A stretch of 64,000 bases of DNA from Gonatopus flavifemur. Its lineage: Eukaryota > Arthropoda > Insecta > Hymenoptera > Dryinidae. The position numbers were made by a program, and so were the translations under genes. Below the pieces are notes generated by a model. It worked only from the letters and a program-made list of their open reading frames with translations, was not told the DNA's origin and ran no database searches. The stretch is from positions 806,001 through 870,000 of the forward strand of contig JAFFJZ010000053.1 of NCBI GenBank assembly GCA_018340375.1, read 5' to 3'. Below are positions 32,901 through 45,306 of the stretch, piece by piece (position 1 is the first letter of the stretch; each line of letters opens with the position of its first letter).

Positions 32901-35233
32901 ATTTCGACTGACTCTAGTAGTAAAAATCCGACGACTATCGAAAAAGGCTTCGAACGATTAAATCCGGATCCGAGCTCTGAAGATGATAAGTCACAAGAAG
33001 AATACGATACACAACGTGAGGAGGGGGCTTCTCAGAATATACCACCTGAAATGAAATATTCCATGATGTTGCATGTTCTACGTGTGAAACATAATTTGAG
33101 CAAAGGTGCGGTTAATGATATGAGTGCATTATTCAATGATCTCTACATGTTCTGTCTTGGCAAAAAGATTCTACCCACTGATTCTCGTGAGTTGACGCAT
33201 ATGTCCAAGCCACACGTGTCCTGTAGTGAAAAACATCATCTGTGCCGTTCCTGTGGAGCATATGCTGGTATTGTAAATAAATCTGAAGTTACGTATACTT
33301 GCAAAATGTGTGGGGCCCAAAATAATCTTCCAGTGAATGAAAATACCGATAATTGTTTCATTTACATGCCTCTTTCTGAACAATTAACCGATTTGTTTCA
33401 AGAGCATTTGAAAGATCATGAATTATTTTATCGAAAAAAATCTGTAGAACCGCACCTCTTACAAAGTTTGATGGATGGTGTTACTCTCAGAGGAATAAAA
33501 AAAAGCTTGACTGCAATGAGGAAAATATAACAATCAGTTTTAGTTGTGATGGGGTTCCTGTTTTTAAATCATCTGGATCTTCACTATGGCCTGTTCTATG
33601 CACCATCAACGAATTCAACCCGGATATGAGGAAAAAACATGTGCTTATATCTTCACTGTGGTATGGCGGGGATGAAAAAAAACCAGATATGAATCAATAT
33701 TTAGTTCCGTTCATGGAAGAATGTATGAAATTACATTATTTGGGATTCTTCTATCATAAAGTGGTGAGAAAAAGACTTGCAAAGTGACGAATGTACTATG
33801 CGTGCCAGATTCAGTCGCCAGACCTTTATTACTCAATTCTCATCAGTTCAATCGAGAATATGGGTGTAATGTCTGTCTTCACCCAGGTGGACAAATTTCA
33901 AAAAGTGGAGGAACCGTGAGAGTATATCCCTACAAATCTGTAGGAAGAAGAACAATGGCTGAAACATTAAAACATGCAAAATTAGCCCCACAAGCAGCGA
34001 AAAAACCTTTTCATCATTTAGGGATCAAAGGTTTAACAATTCTGGAAAATCTTCCTCATTTTGATATAATCAAATCTATCATCCCAGAGTATATGCACTG
34101 TGCGATTCTTGGGGTAACAAGATATTTTTGCAATCATGGTTTGACAGCTGTAATAACCAAATGGAATTCTATGTTGGTCTCCATACCGCTGAAGTAGATG
34201 AACGATTGAGCAGAATCAAACCACCTAATTTTGTTTCTCGTAAGCCACGGTCAATAACCACACGGAAGTTCTGGAAAGCACATGAGTGGTACTCATGATT
34301 GTTGTATTTCAGTGTGGTCGTCATGAAAAACATACTCCCCAATAAGTTTTTGGCACATTGGATGCTTTTTGTAGAAGCAATGTTTCTCTTACTTCAAGAA
34401 TCTATTCCAAAATCACAAGTTTACAACGCTGCAGAATTACTGGCACAATTTAATCGAGAAACTGAAAATTTATATGGTAAAGTTCACTGCACTTTCAATC
34501 TACATCTATCCCAGCATCTTCCAGAGAGTGTACTGCAATGGGGTCTCCTTTGGGATCACTCTGCTTTTATTTACGAAGACTATAATCAGCAAATACTTGA
34601 AGCAATTCGTTCTCCAAAAAATGTCTTATATCGAGTGTCAAATAATATTCTCACCGTGCATTCCATATCTTCTATGAGAGCATTATTTACGCATGATTTC
34701 TCCGAAGATACATTTACGGAAAATGATCATAATGTCAAAGAGACAATCCAACTAAAATCAGGAAATGGATGTGTGACAATGCTTTTACCGTCTAGCGATA
34801 CTGTTGGTCATGATCATCGGTTAGCTCTTATTCCATCCGGTATTAATATAAGAAGAGATGAACAAGTGATGTATTGTCATCGTATTGTATCAAATACGGA
34901 ACTCCTGCATTCGGAATCACATAGGCTCGTTAAAAAAAAAATAACTACATAGTACTTCCAAAATCTAATCAATTTTTCTCTATTGAACAATTCATACTCA
35001 TGAAGGGAAGTTGTTATGCAATTGGGAGATATGACGCTCCAAAGAACTCATATAAGTTTAGTTCTAGCACTCGAATGAATCCTGTACATTTCTATTGTTT
35101 GAAAAAAGATATTGAGCCTCTAAGTGCTATTTCAGTTTGGGAAATTTGTACGAAAGTTGTGTTTATGCATTGTAATCACCTCCCAGTTCATGTAGCTTGT
35201 GTTCCGCCGAATCATTGGGAGGTGTTAACATGA
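32901..35233 (+). pseudogene. CACTA/Transposase_21-like transposase, decayed copy A
   Basis: The exon begins after ATTTTCAG with an acidic low-complexity stretch. It then has a four-cysteine segment (CRSCG and CKMCG), a core with CDGVPVFKSS, DMNQYLVPFMEE, a VPDSVARPLLLNSHQFN block, GCNVCLHPG, IPEYMHCAILGV and KFWKAHEWYS, and a C-terminal LHLSQHLPE...GLLWDHSAFIYED. These match animal genes with Transposase_21/DUF4218-like regions, which I place tentatively in CACTA/EnSpm. Frameshifts near 33500 and 33765 (both in A runs), a TGA near 34297 and breaks after 34952 disable it. The last piece is 35000-35233. It parallels copy B at 54881-57878. Confidence 0.7.
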
Positions 35234-35539
35234 AATTGATTATTATTTACGGAATTTTATAAGTCTGTACGTTATGGAATTATTGTATCTGAATCACCTG
35301 GAATAAACAGGATGAAACTTCATAAAATATATTCTCAGTTACATCATTCGTTTCTTGTATCATCACTTCCACATTTTTGAGAGGAGAATGCAAAATTATT
35401 GGGTACATCAAAGTAAAACTCCACATAGCACAGTTCTTGAGACATCGCAAAAATTATTCTCAGATTCCTAAAGAAAACAAATGCATCAGTTTTCAAGGGT
35501 TGAAAGATATCTCGAATGGTAACGACATATATATGTGTA

Positions 35540-36861
35540 CGAGGTGTGTTCAAAAAGTAAGGTGACTTTTCAAATTTCGCGGGCAACGTACTTTCGATTG
35601 TCGATTTTTTTGTTTTTTTATGTTGGCACACTATTCCCGAACATCTGTACCAAGTTTCAAGTGTAAAGCATTTTTTGTTTGGTTGTGAGAGGCGTAAAGG
35701 TTATAAGTGTTTTGCGTGCTCGGCGATTTCTTGCTATCGAAAAATATGGATCAAAGGATTTGCATCAAATTTTGTGTGAAAAATGAAATAAAGTGCTCCG
35801 AAACACTTGAAATGTTGACAGTAGCATACGGTGGAACTGTTCTGAGTAAAAAAAATGTTCACAAGTGGTATAAACTCTTCCAAGATGGCCGGGAAGATGC
35901 CAATGACGAGCCTCGCTCTGGACGCCCAAGCACGTCAACAACTGATGAAAACGTTCAAGCAGTGAAGAAAATTGTTTTGGAAAATCGTCGAATCACTATC
36001 AGAGAAGTTGCTGAGGATGTTGGTTTATCGCTTGGCTCGTGCCATGAAATTTTTTCTCACGTTTTGGGCATGAGACGTGTGTCAGCGAAGTTTGTTCCGA
36101 AATTGCTAAATTTTGACCAAAAAAACCGTCGCATGAGCATCGCTCGAGAAGTGTTGAATGACGTCAACGACGACCCAGATTCACTCAAAAGGGTCATAAC
36201 TGGTGAGGAATCATGGGTATATGGTTATGATGTCGAAACCAAAGTCCAATCGTCCCAATGGAAGACCCCAGATGAGCCAAGACCGAAAAAAGCACGCCAA
36301 GTTCGATCAAATGTCAAAGTTTTGCTCACTGTTTTCTTCGATTACCATGGCGTGGTGCATCAGGAGTTCTTACCATATGGTCGTACGGTCAATAAACAGT
36401 ATTATCTTGAAGTTATGCGCCGTTTGCGAGAAGCAATACGAAGAAAACGTCCAGAATTGTGGAAAAATAATTCATGGCTTTTGCATCACGATAATGCCCC
36501 TGCTCACTCATCTTTGCTTGTGAGAGATTTTTTGGCCGAAAACAACACCACAATCATGCCTCAGCCACCATATTCACCGGATTTGGCCCCATGTGACTTC
36601 TTCTTGTTCCCAAAACTAAAGAGACCTATGAAAGGACGGAGATTTGCAACGATTGGAGAGATAAAGACTGCATCACTGGAAGAGCTCAAGGCTATACCGA
36701 AAAGTGCTTATGAGAAGTGCTTTGAGGATTGGAAAAACCGTTGGCATGAGTGTATTGTATCTGAAGGGGATTACTTTGAAGGGGACAACATAAATATTGA
36801 TAAATAAATAAATATTTTTCCTTGAAAATACAAAGTCACCTTACTTTTTGAACACACCTTG
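35540..36861 (+). mobile_element. Complete mariner transposon
   Basis: 1322 bp flanked by TA (35538-35539 and 36862-36863). The terminal inverted repeats of about 30 bases, starting CGAGGTGTGTTCAAAAAGTA on the left and CAAGGTGTGTTCAAAAAGTA on the right, differ at one position. It contains one uninterrupted transposase ORF, so it is a candidate autonomous copy. Confidence 0.97.
35746..36807 (+). CDS. Mariner transposase, intact DD34D
   Basis: 353-residue transposase from the ATG at 35746 (MDQRICIKF); normal mariner length is about 345-355. The N-terminal paired-like helix-turn-helix region contains SGRPSTSTTDENV and ITIREVAEDVGLSLGS. The catalytic domain has Asp162 (WVYGYD), Asp249 (HHDNAPAH) and Asp284 (YSPDLAPCDFFLFPKLK), with 34 residues between the second and third. 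The linker motif is RVSAKFVPKLL, close to the usual WVPHEL. No stop or frameshift is present. It would bind the TIRs and move the element by cut and paste into TA sites. Confidence 0.95.
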   Translation: MDQRICIKFCVKNEIKCSETLEMLTVAYGGTVLSKKNVHKWYKLFQDGREDANDEPRSGRPSTSTTDENVQAVKKIVLENRRITIREVAEDVGLSLGSCHEIFSHVLGMRRVSAKFVPKLLNFDQKNRRMSIAREVLNDVNDDPDSLKRVITGEESWVYGYDVETKVQSSQWKTPDEPRPKKARQVRSNVKVLLTVFFDYHGVVHQEFLPYGRTVNKQYYLEVMRRLREAIRRKRPELWKNNSWLLHHDNAPAHSSLLVRDFLAENNTTIMPQPPYSPDLAPCDFFLFPKLKRPMKGRRFATIGEIKTASLEELKAIPKSAYEKCFEDWKNRWHECIVSEGDYFEGDNINIDK

Positions 36862-36863
36862 TA

Positions 36864-37612
36864 TATTATTGAGAAAAAGTTTGGAAATTTCACTTGGGAT
36901 ATTTTTCGAACTATGAGAACTGTTGTATCCAATTTTTTCTTAGAAATTTATAAACAATCTTTTCGATACCTCAAAAATTTAGTCTGTCTACATATGGTTG
37001 ATGATAGAAAACCGAATTACATTCATTTCACATGCTGTGGAACAATCTTCAAAGATAAATAATGATTTTGATGCCATAAAGTGCAATTTGTATGAAATAT
37101 TTTTCAAACCATCCAGGATGTATTTTACTTACAAATCTTGATTGAAGCCCCATCAAGTGCTTGATTTAAAATTTCTATTTGTTTGGATACATCAATCATA
37201 TTTCCTTCCCAGATTCATTTGAAGTATTATGATGATAAGATCAAATTAAAAAAAAAACATTTCAAATGTATTTTATTCACATTCTGATGAATACATTTTC
37301 ACAAAAGTTTTCAAAATATATTTCAAGAAGTATTTCAAAAAAACCTTTTCTCAACAATACTTTTGAAATGCGTTTGAAATCTTTCACGAAAAATCCTTTA
37401 TTCCAAAAACGGATTTAAATTCATCCGATGCATTTAGAATACATTTTAAAAGTGTTTTTGGTGACGTGGGATATCCTTGGATATCCCATCGAAATTCTGA
37501 ATGCAGTGAAATTTTCCTTCATAATGTGTTTTTAGATTTTTGTATTCTTTGTTTTTGGGATTCTCATGTGCTTGGCGTCATTTTTTTACTTTTTTGGAAT
37601 TTTAATGTTGTT
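36864..37612. other. AT-rich stretch, no gene seen
   Basis: Weakly repetitive TTTCAAATG/ATACATTT text at 37255-37450 may be a decayed MITE. A perfect palindrome TGGGATATCCTTGGATATCC... occupies 37467-37488. Confidence 0.4.
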
Positions 37613-39993
37613 CTCATAGTGTTGAGAATATTTTCTAACTCAGTACTACTCGTGGCAAGTATAGCTATGTCATCCGCGAATCTCAACATACTTATATTTT
37701 CTCCCTGAATCTGTAATTTCGATTGGATTTCCTCCTTCACTTCGCTCATTGCTTCTTCTATATATAAATTGGAAATCAGTGGCGATAATGAGCATCCTTG
37801 TCTCACCCCTCTTCTTATTTGTGCTTCCCCTCCCTGACCCTCTATGTCTATTATTGCACTTTGATTCTTATATAATTCGTATATTATTCTTCTATATTTA
37901 TAATTTATTCCCACCTTCTTTAGGATCGCAAACATCTTCTCCCAGTCCACTTTATCGAAAGCCTTTTGTATATCTACAGAACCTATGTACACAGATTTCT
38001 TCAGCGCTATCCTTTTCTCTATTACTGCCCCAAGTGCTAAAATTGCTTCTCGTGTTCCCCTATTTTTTCTAAAACCAAATTGATCTCCTGACAATCTACT
38101 CTCTATTTTATTTTCCATCCTCCTGTATATAACTTTGGTCAGTATTTTCGAAGCATGTGAAGTTAAACTGATCGTTCTGTAGTGCTCGCATTTGTCTGCC
38201 CCTTGTTTTTTCGGGATAGCGACAATTTTATTGTTTCGGAAATCTTCTGGTACTTCTCCTTCTTCGTACATATCTCTAATCAATACAAACAGTGCGTCAC
38301 GAGTTCCTTCACTGGAGGCTTTTATAAGGTCCGCACTTATGCCATCTATGCCTGGCGCTTTATTATTTCTCAATTCTTTCAAAGCCTTGTCGAACTTGAT
38401 CTCAATATCGAATCTCTCAATTCTTCCTCATCTACATCCTCCTCCTTCTCTAGGAGTGCTATATCATCGTTTCCTCTATACAAGTCTTCCAAATGATTGA
38501 TCCGGTGTTCTATTTTCTCTCCCGTTTCTATCAATTGTCGTCCTAGAGAGTTTCCAATCTTATTGCTTCTAGATTTCATTTGTCCGAAAAATCTTTCAAT
38601 AATCCTATATGCTTCCTCTATCCTTCCTAAATGCGATCTTATTTCTATTTCCTGACATTTCTCTTCTAACCACTGTTCTTTTGCTTTCCTTGATTCTCTT
38701 ATTATTTTATTTCTCAATGATTTGTATCGTTGCTGGCCTTCTTGGCTATCATTATTCTTGTATTTTCTTCTTTCATTTATCAATTCTGAAATTTCTCCCG
38801 TTATCCATGGGTTTTTAGGTTCTACTCCATTATTCTTCTCTATTATTCTTCAAAATCTTATTCGCACATTCTCTTATATTCCCCTTCATCTTTGTCCATC
38901 TCCTCCCTATTCCCAAGTCTTTCTCTTTTTGATCTCCCAATTCCTCATCCAACATTTTCTCGAATGCCTCATGTGTTTGTTTTTGCTTAAAATTCCATCT
39001 TTTCTGCATGTTCCTTCTCTTCTTCAGAGATTTGAATTTCAGAGAACATTTCATCATCAACATATTATGATCACTATCTATATCTGCACTGGGACAAGTT
39101 TTACAGTTTTTCACTAGGTTTCTAAATCTTTGTTTCACTTATATGTAATCAATTTGGTATCTTGCTGTATCTCCTGGCATTTTCCAAGTGTAGATTCTTC
39201 TTGGATGATTTTCAAATAAAGTGTTTGTGATAACCATCCTATGATTTTCACAGAATTCGACTAAACGTTGTCCTCTATCGTACCTCCTCCCTAACGCAAA
39301 ATCTCCTATTATGTTGTCCTCTTTTCCTTGTCCTACTACCGCATTCCAATCCCTCATCACTATCAAATTTTTTTCTTCCTTCACATATTCTATCACTTCT
39401 TCTATTTCTTCGTACGTTTTTTCAATATCTCCCTCCTTATATGCAGATGTGGGCATGTATACTTGGACTATGACTGTGCCTACCGGTTTTGTTCTGATTC
39501 TAACCATCATCACACGTTCATTATGTTGCAAATAATTTTCTGTTCTATTTCCTACTCTTTTGTGCATTAGAATTCCTACACCTGCTTGACCGTTCTTTAA
39601 TCCTGTATGAATTATTCTATAATCCCCACTCCAGAAATCGCCCTCTTGTGGCCATCTCATTTCGCTAATCCCCATTACGTCTATATTCAACCTATTCATT
39701 TCTCATTCCAAATTTTCTAATTTTCCCGCTTGCCTCAGTGATCTAACATTCCATGCTCCGACTCGAAGAATGTCGTTCCTTTCCCCTATCCTATTTTTCG
39801 GTCTTCGTTCTCTGCTGATGGAGCTTCCTTGAGCAGCCTCCACCCGGAGATCCGAACGAGAGACTAGTTTACCTCCGGAATATTTTACCCGAGAGAGCGC
39901 CATCATGTATTCATCAATTTGTTCGATAGTTTTTGTTACATAATATTCCAGGTTAGGAAAAGGTTTCATTCCCTCGGGAAGTATTGAAACATG
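37613..39993 (-). pseudogene. RTE endonuclease-reverse transcriptase, decayed copy 2
   Basis: Endonuclease (GAWNVRSLRQAGKLEN, GISEMRWPQEGD) and reverse transcriptase (FGFRKNRGTREA, QGCSLSP, RFADDIAILA) are recognisable. Defects: TGA at 39703-39705 (LEN-LE-stop), TAA at 39139-39141 (IDYI-stop), an insertion of about 10 bases near 38845 (AGAAGAATAATAG duplication), and a frameshift near 38383. It preserves codons lost in copy 1 and vice versa, so the two copies decayed independently. Confidence 0.85.
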
Positions 39994-40248
39994 TCAAGGA
40001 AGGTATTTTCCCCTTGCTTTCCTTCCGTTTTCGCCGATGTTTCTTCCATTAAGATAAATTTCGTTTCTCTCAGTTTGTATTCTTTCTCTTGAGTAGTTCA
40101 TTCCACTCAAAAAAAGGATCCAACTCTGAGATACTTATCCTCCCCACCACGTAAAGGAAGCAGATACTACCAGGGATGGATAAAAAAGATATCAAGGACC
40201 GGTATCATGAATATCCTCCTGGAAGACCCGCAATCATTCACGGGGAGG
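37613..40248 (-). mobile_element. RTE-clade non-LTR retrotransposon, copy 2, 3'-truncated
   Basis: Same family and strand as copy 1, with the same 5' end (CCTCCCCG on the minus strand at 40248). Similarity stops at about 37613, just after the FADD region of the reverse transcriptase, so roughly the last third of the RT ORF and the GAT tail are missing. Confidence 0.88.
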
Positions 40249-40251
40249 GCA

Positions 40252-42014
40252 GAGATTATTCATGGTTTTCCAGAAATTTTTCAGCGAAATATTTCCATAC
40301 GAGTCGAAAATCGGTTTGAGCATGATAGTGGGCCTCCAATACACCGAATCGTTTGTGCACCGAACGTTCATTGTACCGAAAACTACGGAATGGTTCGTCT
40401 CTTGGTATCTATGAGAAACAAGCGATACTATTGGATAAAAAATATTCGGTACAATTAACATTCGGCAGATCTTCCTTAGGGGCTGAAATTTTGGGTTCAA
40501 TCATCTTTCGGTGTATTTACCTTTTGGTGGATAGCAGGGCTACCAAAATTTCTACTCGTGAAAATCCTTAGAAAAATTTGCGCCATTTTGACCAAAACAC
40601 GTCATTTTCCCGCAAAAAAATGACGCATTTTGCCTAAAATGGAGTAATATTTCCCTAAGAGAAGTGAATATTAGAACAAATGAAACGTAAATACGTTTCA
40701 GTTTCCGCTTCTTTCGCGATTAGATACTGCTTCGGTTACTCTTCCATGTGAATTCATACGCTAATTTTCACTGGGACTTAACCGTATACCATATCATAGG
40801 CCTGATACTCTTTGCGTCTGCGCGAATGAATTTTATATCTCGTAACGTCCTCGGATAAATTTTTGATTCTTTCATATAATATATGTGTATATGTATTCAT
40901 ATATACACAGTATCCATGTCTACAAATATTCATATATTCATTCAATTTATATCTATATATATGTTCATTTTAATTATAATGAAATTCATATTTCCATCAA
41001 AGATTTATCCTTCTTAGAATGAGGAATGCGTTAAATCGAGAAGAAGAATTCAATGTTATACGTGCAAGAAGTATGCATGATGGAATCATTCTTCTCTGTA
41101 TCGATACTCCGTGAAGAACAGAACAATGGTACGCTGTGTGCATACACGCACGCACGCACACCAATGCGTACCTATACATCTCGGATCTGGAGTGCAATAT
41201 GACTCTCAAACATAGGTCGACGAAATGGACATAATCATAATAGTGTAGGTCCATTGACAAATCTTTGACGAGTCACCTCTTATGATTTCTGTACTCCTAA
41301 TACTTTCTGATTCGAAGCTATTTTATCTCATTATTGATAATAATTAGCAACAATTCACCATGGTTCTACTTTATAGGAAGATCTTTCCTCAATATTCGAT
41401 GAAATATTTAATCTTAGATACCTGCATGAACTAAAGACATAGAATCACCTGTGAGGTAATTATCATGTTGAGTGAGAATTACAAAGATAATCAACGAATG
41501 ATGAGTAACATATAATTTCTTCTTTCATCGTATAATTCTATCATCTCTATCACGATTTCAGAATGACGCATTTCTTCCCGTTGAATCGAATAATCGGATG
41601 TTCGATATTGATGATAATAGGAATATCGATATGGAATTCCACATCGTAGGACCCTGATGAATCCAGCAGGATGAAATTATCTCTGAATTGAATAAATTCA
41701 GTAGCTATCAACTAACTATCATTGAAAGCATTACTATCAATCTTATCTATCCGAAATTTCAATTTTAATGAATGATTTTGGGTTGAAGATGTGAGAATTC
41801 ATATAATAGGTTCAGCACTAGTTACGATATAGAATTAATTCATGGCTTTCAAGTCAATGAACCCTTTTACTTGTAATTTCATATTTTCATAAGAGAGTTT
41901 TTGTCATCGAATTTCGAATCATTCACTGGATTCTTATATAATTCATGGATGTCTATGTATATTTCCCTTGATTGAGTTCTCACAAATAGATCCGAATCGA
42001 ATGATTTCAAGATT
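40252..42014. other. AT-rich stretch, no gene seen
   Basis: Simple AT-rich DNA with a small ACGC microsatellite near 41145-41160. No credible ORF. Confidence 0.5.
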
Positions 42015-42400
42015 GCCCTAGTGAAAATCGAGAATAGAAATGGATAGGAAAATTTGTATTCGCTTTTATCCACTTCCAATGTCATTTTCTGCACCACTTT
42101 CCAACATTGATCCGAATAGGAATTCGGGTGATCCATTTTGATCCATAAAAGTGGATTGAAAAGGTGAAAACCGAGAATAGAAATGGATTAAAGATCGATA
42201 TTCGTTTCTATCCACCCTCAATGTCATTTTCTGCACCGCTTTTCGATATTGATCTGAATAGGAATTTAGGTGATCCATTTCAATTCATGAAAATGAATTG
42301 GGGAAAGTGAGGTTGAGACTGTAAATGGATAAGAAAATTTGCATTCATTCCTATTCACTTGCAATGTCATTTTCTGCACCGTTGGAAATTAATCCATTGC
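42015..42400. repeat. Tandem repeat, about 143-bp unit, three copies
   Basis: Each unit contains AATGTCATTTTCTGCACC (near 42079, 42223 and 42365) and AATAGAAATGGAT. It starts with CCCTAGTGAAAATCGAGAAT, which recurs on the opposite strand at about 60284-60315 at the end of another array. Confidence 0.8.
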
Positions 42401-42527
42401 AATCCATGAGAATGAATTGAAGTTCAATTGGGTTTCAATTGGAATTAAATATTATCTGAATGTTACTTTATCTACTAATTTTGTTAGAATTTATTCATCT
42501 TATGCATTTTCGTTCTCAATGAAATAG

Positions 42528-42633
42528 CCCTAGTAGCAAAATTACGTTGTATACGTACTATGCACGTGCATAGTATATCTAAATTTACTATGAACGTGCA
42601 TAGTACGTATACAACATTCGGGTGCTACTTGGG
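42528..42633. mobile_element. MITE with CCCTAGTAGCA ends, TSD AG
   Basis: 106 bp with ends CCCTAGTAGCA and TGCTACTTGGG, flanked by AG on both sides. The centre has GTACTATGCACGTGCATAGT palindromes. Same family as 31820 and 49963. Confidence 0.85.
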
Positions 42634-42712
42634 AGGTTTGCTTTTGATCCATTTCAATAGCTGAGAAGAAATCAAAGTGAAATGTGTGATTTAGAATAGA
42701 GATGAGATAACC

Positions 42713-43468
42713 CAGGAAAAAATTTGGAATAGGAAAGAATGAAAAAGAATAGGGTGGGTGCCAAATCAACGAAACCGTTCGTTGAAAAGAGTTGGAAAGA
42801 ATAATACATCACACTCTCTTTCCAAACACTGATTTCGTTGATTTGGTTTTTCGTTGATTTGGCACCCATCCAAAGAATAGGGGATGTCTTATTCTTCTCA
42901 ATTCTTTTGAATTCGAATTATGAACTATTAATCCGGATGAAAAATCGAATAATATTTTCACTTGATACCAAATGAATCGGACATTCCCTTCATATATATT
43001 CATTTCTTAGCATACATTACGCACATATCACCAGTTTATAATTCAAACACAAATCAAATTCACACAACAAAGCGAATAAAAATTATCGAGCAACATTCTA
43101 ACAATATCTCAACAATTCCTCAACATCTTTCATGATGATATTTCATCTTCTATCATCTCCAATACTTGAATACACGTTTTAAAATGAAATTTCCATCAAC
43201 ATAGATTCAATCCGAACATTCAAAATTGAGAAAATTACATTGTACTTAAATGTTTGAGATTAATGAATTTACATGTTCAGTGTATCCTAAATGAGACATT
43301 GAAGAGATTCTGACTGAATTCCGAATGAAGAATAGATATTCAGTGAGGAATAGGTTAGAATAGAGGTGAATAGAGATTACAAAATATTAATCCTAAAGTC
43401 CAGAATTTGAATTCATTTCTCTCATTTTCTATTCCCTTCTATCCTTTCCAATTCCATTTTTTTACTGG
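42713..43468. mobile_element. Candidate MITE with CCCAG...AAAAAAT ends
   Basis: CCCAGGAAAAAATTTGGAAT on the left faces ATTCCATTTTTTTACTGGG on the right. A second MITE is nested near its left end. These ends resemble those of P2 in the 12.4-13.8 kb array. Confidence 0.55.
42754..42871. mobile_element. Nested MITE, 10-bp TSD AAAGAATAGG
   Basis: 118 bp with ends GTGGGTGCCAAATCAACGAA and TTCGTTGATTTGGCACCCAT. A perfect 10-bp direct repeat AAAGAATAGG lies at 42744-42753 and 42872-42881. A 9-10-bp duplication would fit a Mutator-like element. Confidence 0.8.
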
Positions 43469-45049
43469 GGAGATTTTGAATGCCATCCCGATCACCGGTA
43501 GACATCCTGGTGTGTCCTCAAAATCTTAAAACTTCCGTATTTCGGAATTTAAGGCTTAGATTGAAATATGCCAAAGCACCATTTCAAATTTCATAAAGAA
43601 TCGGTGTGTAGAATAGTATACGGACATTCTGGATCACCCTGTATAGATGGATTGTCTCCATTTCGTTTCGATGAATCGCACTGGAATCGATACGGGAATA
43701 ATACTAACTCTGAACGTCACTATAATTAGAACTTCACAAGAGCTGAATTCATTCAGTGCACTCCAAATTACTCCAAGTGACTCCAATAAGTATTTCAGAT
43801 TTGTTATATCCAGTTAATCAGAAAAATTGATCGGTTTGACATCAGTTGGAGCAACTTCGGCCATGTATAACAAATGAACGAACTTCAGGTTTATTTGGTC
43901 AGAAATAAAGGTACGAGCATGGATATGAATGTTGAAAAATAGTAACACAGACAGGCAGATGGACAGAACTTGTCTGCAAGCCATCTTTCAGATGCGAGAC
44001 ACGTTGAAGATATCTTTTCGACAAGTTACAGACAAGAATTGATCCAAAACTTATCTAAAAGTGTTGTGCAAGACATTAAAAACCTGTCTAAAAGACATCG
44101 CAAGACGCATAATGGTTATTGGGCAATAACTAGCTCATTAAATCAAATAATTAATGAAACTGATTGAAGTTTTTATCAAATGTTATTTGTCGTTTTTATT
44201 GAAAGCGGATATTCTATTCATAGTATAGATATGAAGATATTTACAAAACATATGCATATTAAAATAATAAGATTTCAAAACAATCTTAAACTTTGTCAAA
44301 AAAAGGGTATAATAAATACCGAATAAATACTCATCCCTCAGGTTCAAAGCTCATTATCGGTAGATTCTGTAGATAGAACAGGAGTTTCTGCGTTTCTCAA
44401 GTTCTCAAAGTCAGAATCTATATTCTCAGCCACCTCATCCTTTCGGGGATCATTTTCATTGTCACCCACAGTGGGCCAGAAATCTAGTTGCGTGGCCAAA
44501 AACGATTCTTTTTCAAATTGATTGAAATTAAATATGAACATCATAATTTGTTTCCATATACTTTGACACACTGAATCACAAAATATTGTTACTTTTGGTA
44601 GCTTAGGTCCCTCATAAAGGACATTTTTATTTCAAATTTATGTTGAAAAATGAATGCATTGTCATTGAGTTTATACATGCTCCGAACTCAATATAATTTC
44701 TCTAGACATTGCAGCAGTGCATATTTATCTTGTAATTGCATAATTCTAATGATATTTGTAAAGAAATAACATTTTCCATGCTATATTTTTAGTCTAATCA
44801 TTTCAGTTTGTCTCATTTCATTAGGTTTTACTGCACTTCTGTACCTTTGAATTGAACCTTCCCCGAGCTTCCACTCCCAAATGGACAGAATGATATACCA
44901 AACTCTTCGTGAAAGAGTTCTCAACACTGTGGATATGCCCCTTTTTGCCCGTTTTCATTCAGAAGTCAGAAAAATCGTATTTAATGTGAATGAAAACTCG
45001 TTACGTCAATGGGACAAATATTTGAACAAGTGGTAAAAATTGAAAATTT
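43469..45049. other. AT-rich stretch with weak coding fragments
   Basis: Two short ORFs look less random than their surroundings: 43970-44167 (+) and 44881-45036 (+). Neither matches a family I recognise. TTCTGGATCACCCTGTAT near 43625 is a text often found in insect repeats. Confidence 0.35.
44881..45036 (+). CDS. Unrecognised 51-residue ORF, possible exon fragment
   Basis: Starts at ATG (MDRMIYQTLRE) and ends at TAA, with balanced composition and a W-D-K-Y-L-N-K-W ending. It has no recognised domain. It could be an exon remnant of a transposon or chance. Confidence 0.2.
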   Translation: MDRMIYQTLRERVLNTVDMPLFARFHSEVRKIVFNVNENSLRQWDKYLNKW

Positions 45050-45185
45050 CATTAGAACCGTCTGGATTCTGGTGTACAGAGGTTTTTGGGGTTGCTGATT
45101 ATGAATCTGAGGTCAGATTTTGCAAATTCAAGATGGCGGATCCAATATGGCGGAATAAAATTTGAAAATTCATCAAATTTTTTTA
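45050..45185. repeat. Dispersed repeat with GATGGCGGATCCAATATGGC
   Basis: Reverse-complement relative of units at about 48590-49115 (texts CAGCGACC/CCCAAAAACCT, GGATTCGCCAT). It is a single diverged copy here. Confidence 0.6.
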
Positions 45186-45306
45186 ACCCCATAAACACCA
45201 ATTGTTGCCGTTTTAATGGACCATCAATGGTCCAACGATGCTGATAGCGGCCCTTTAATGGTCCTTTGAAACGCCAGTATTTGTGTGTGTTGGGAAGGTT
45301 CTTCGC

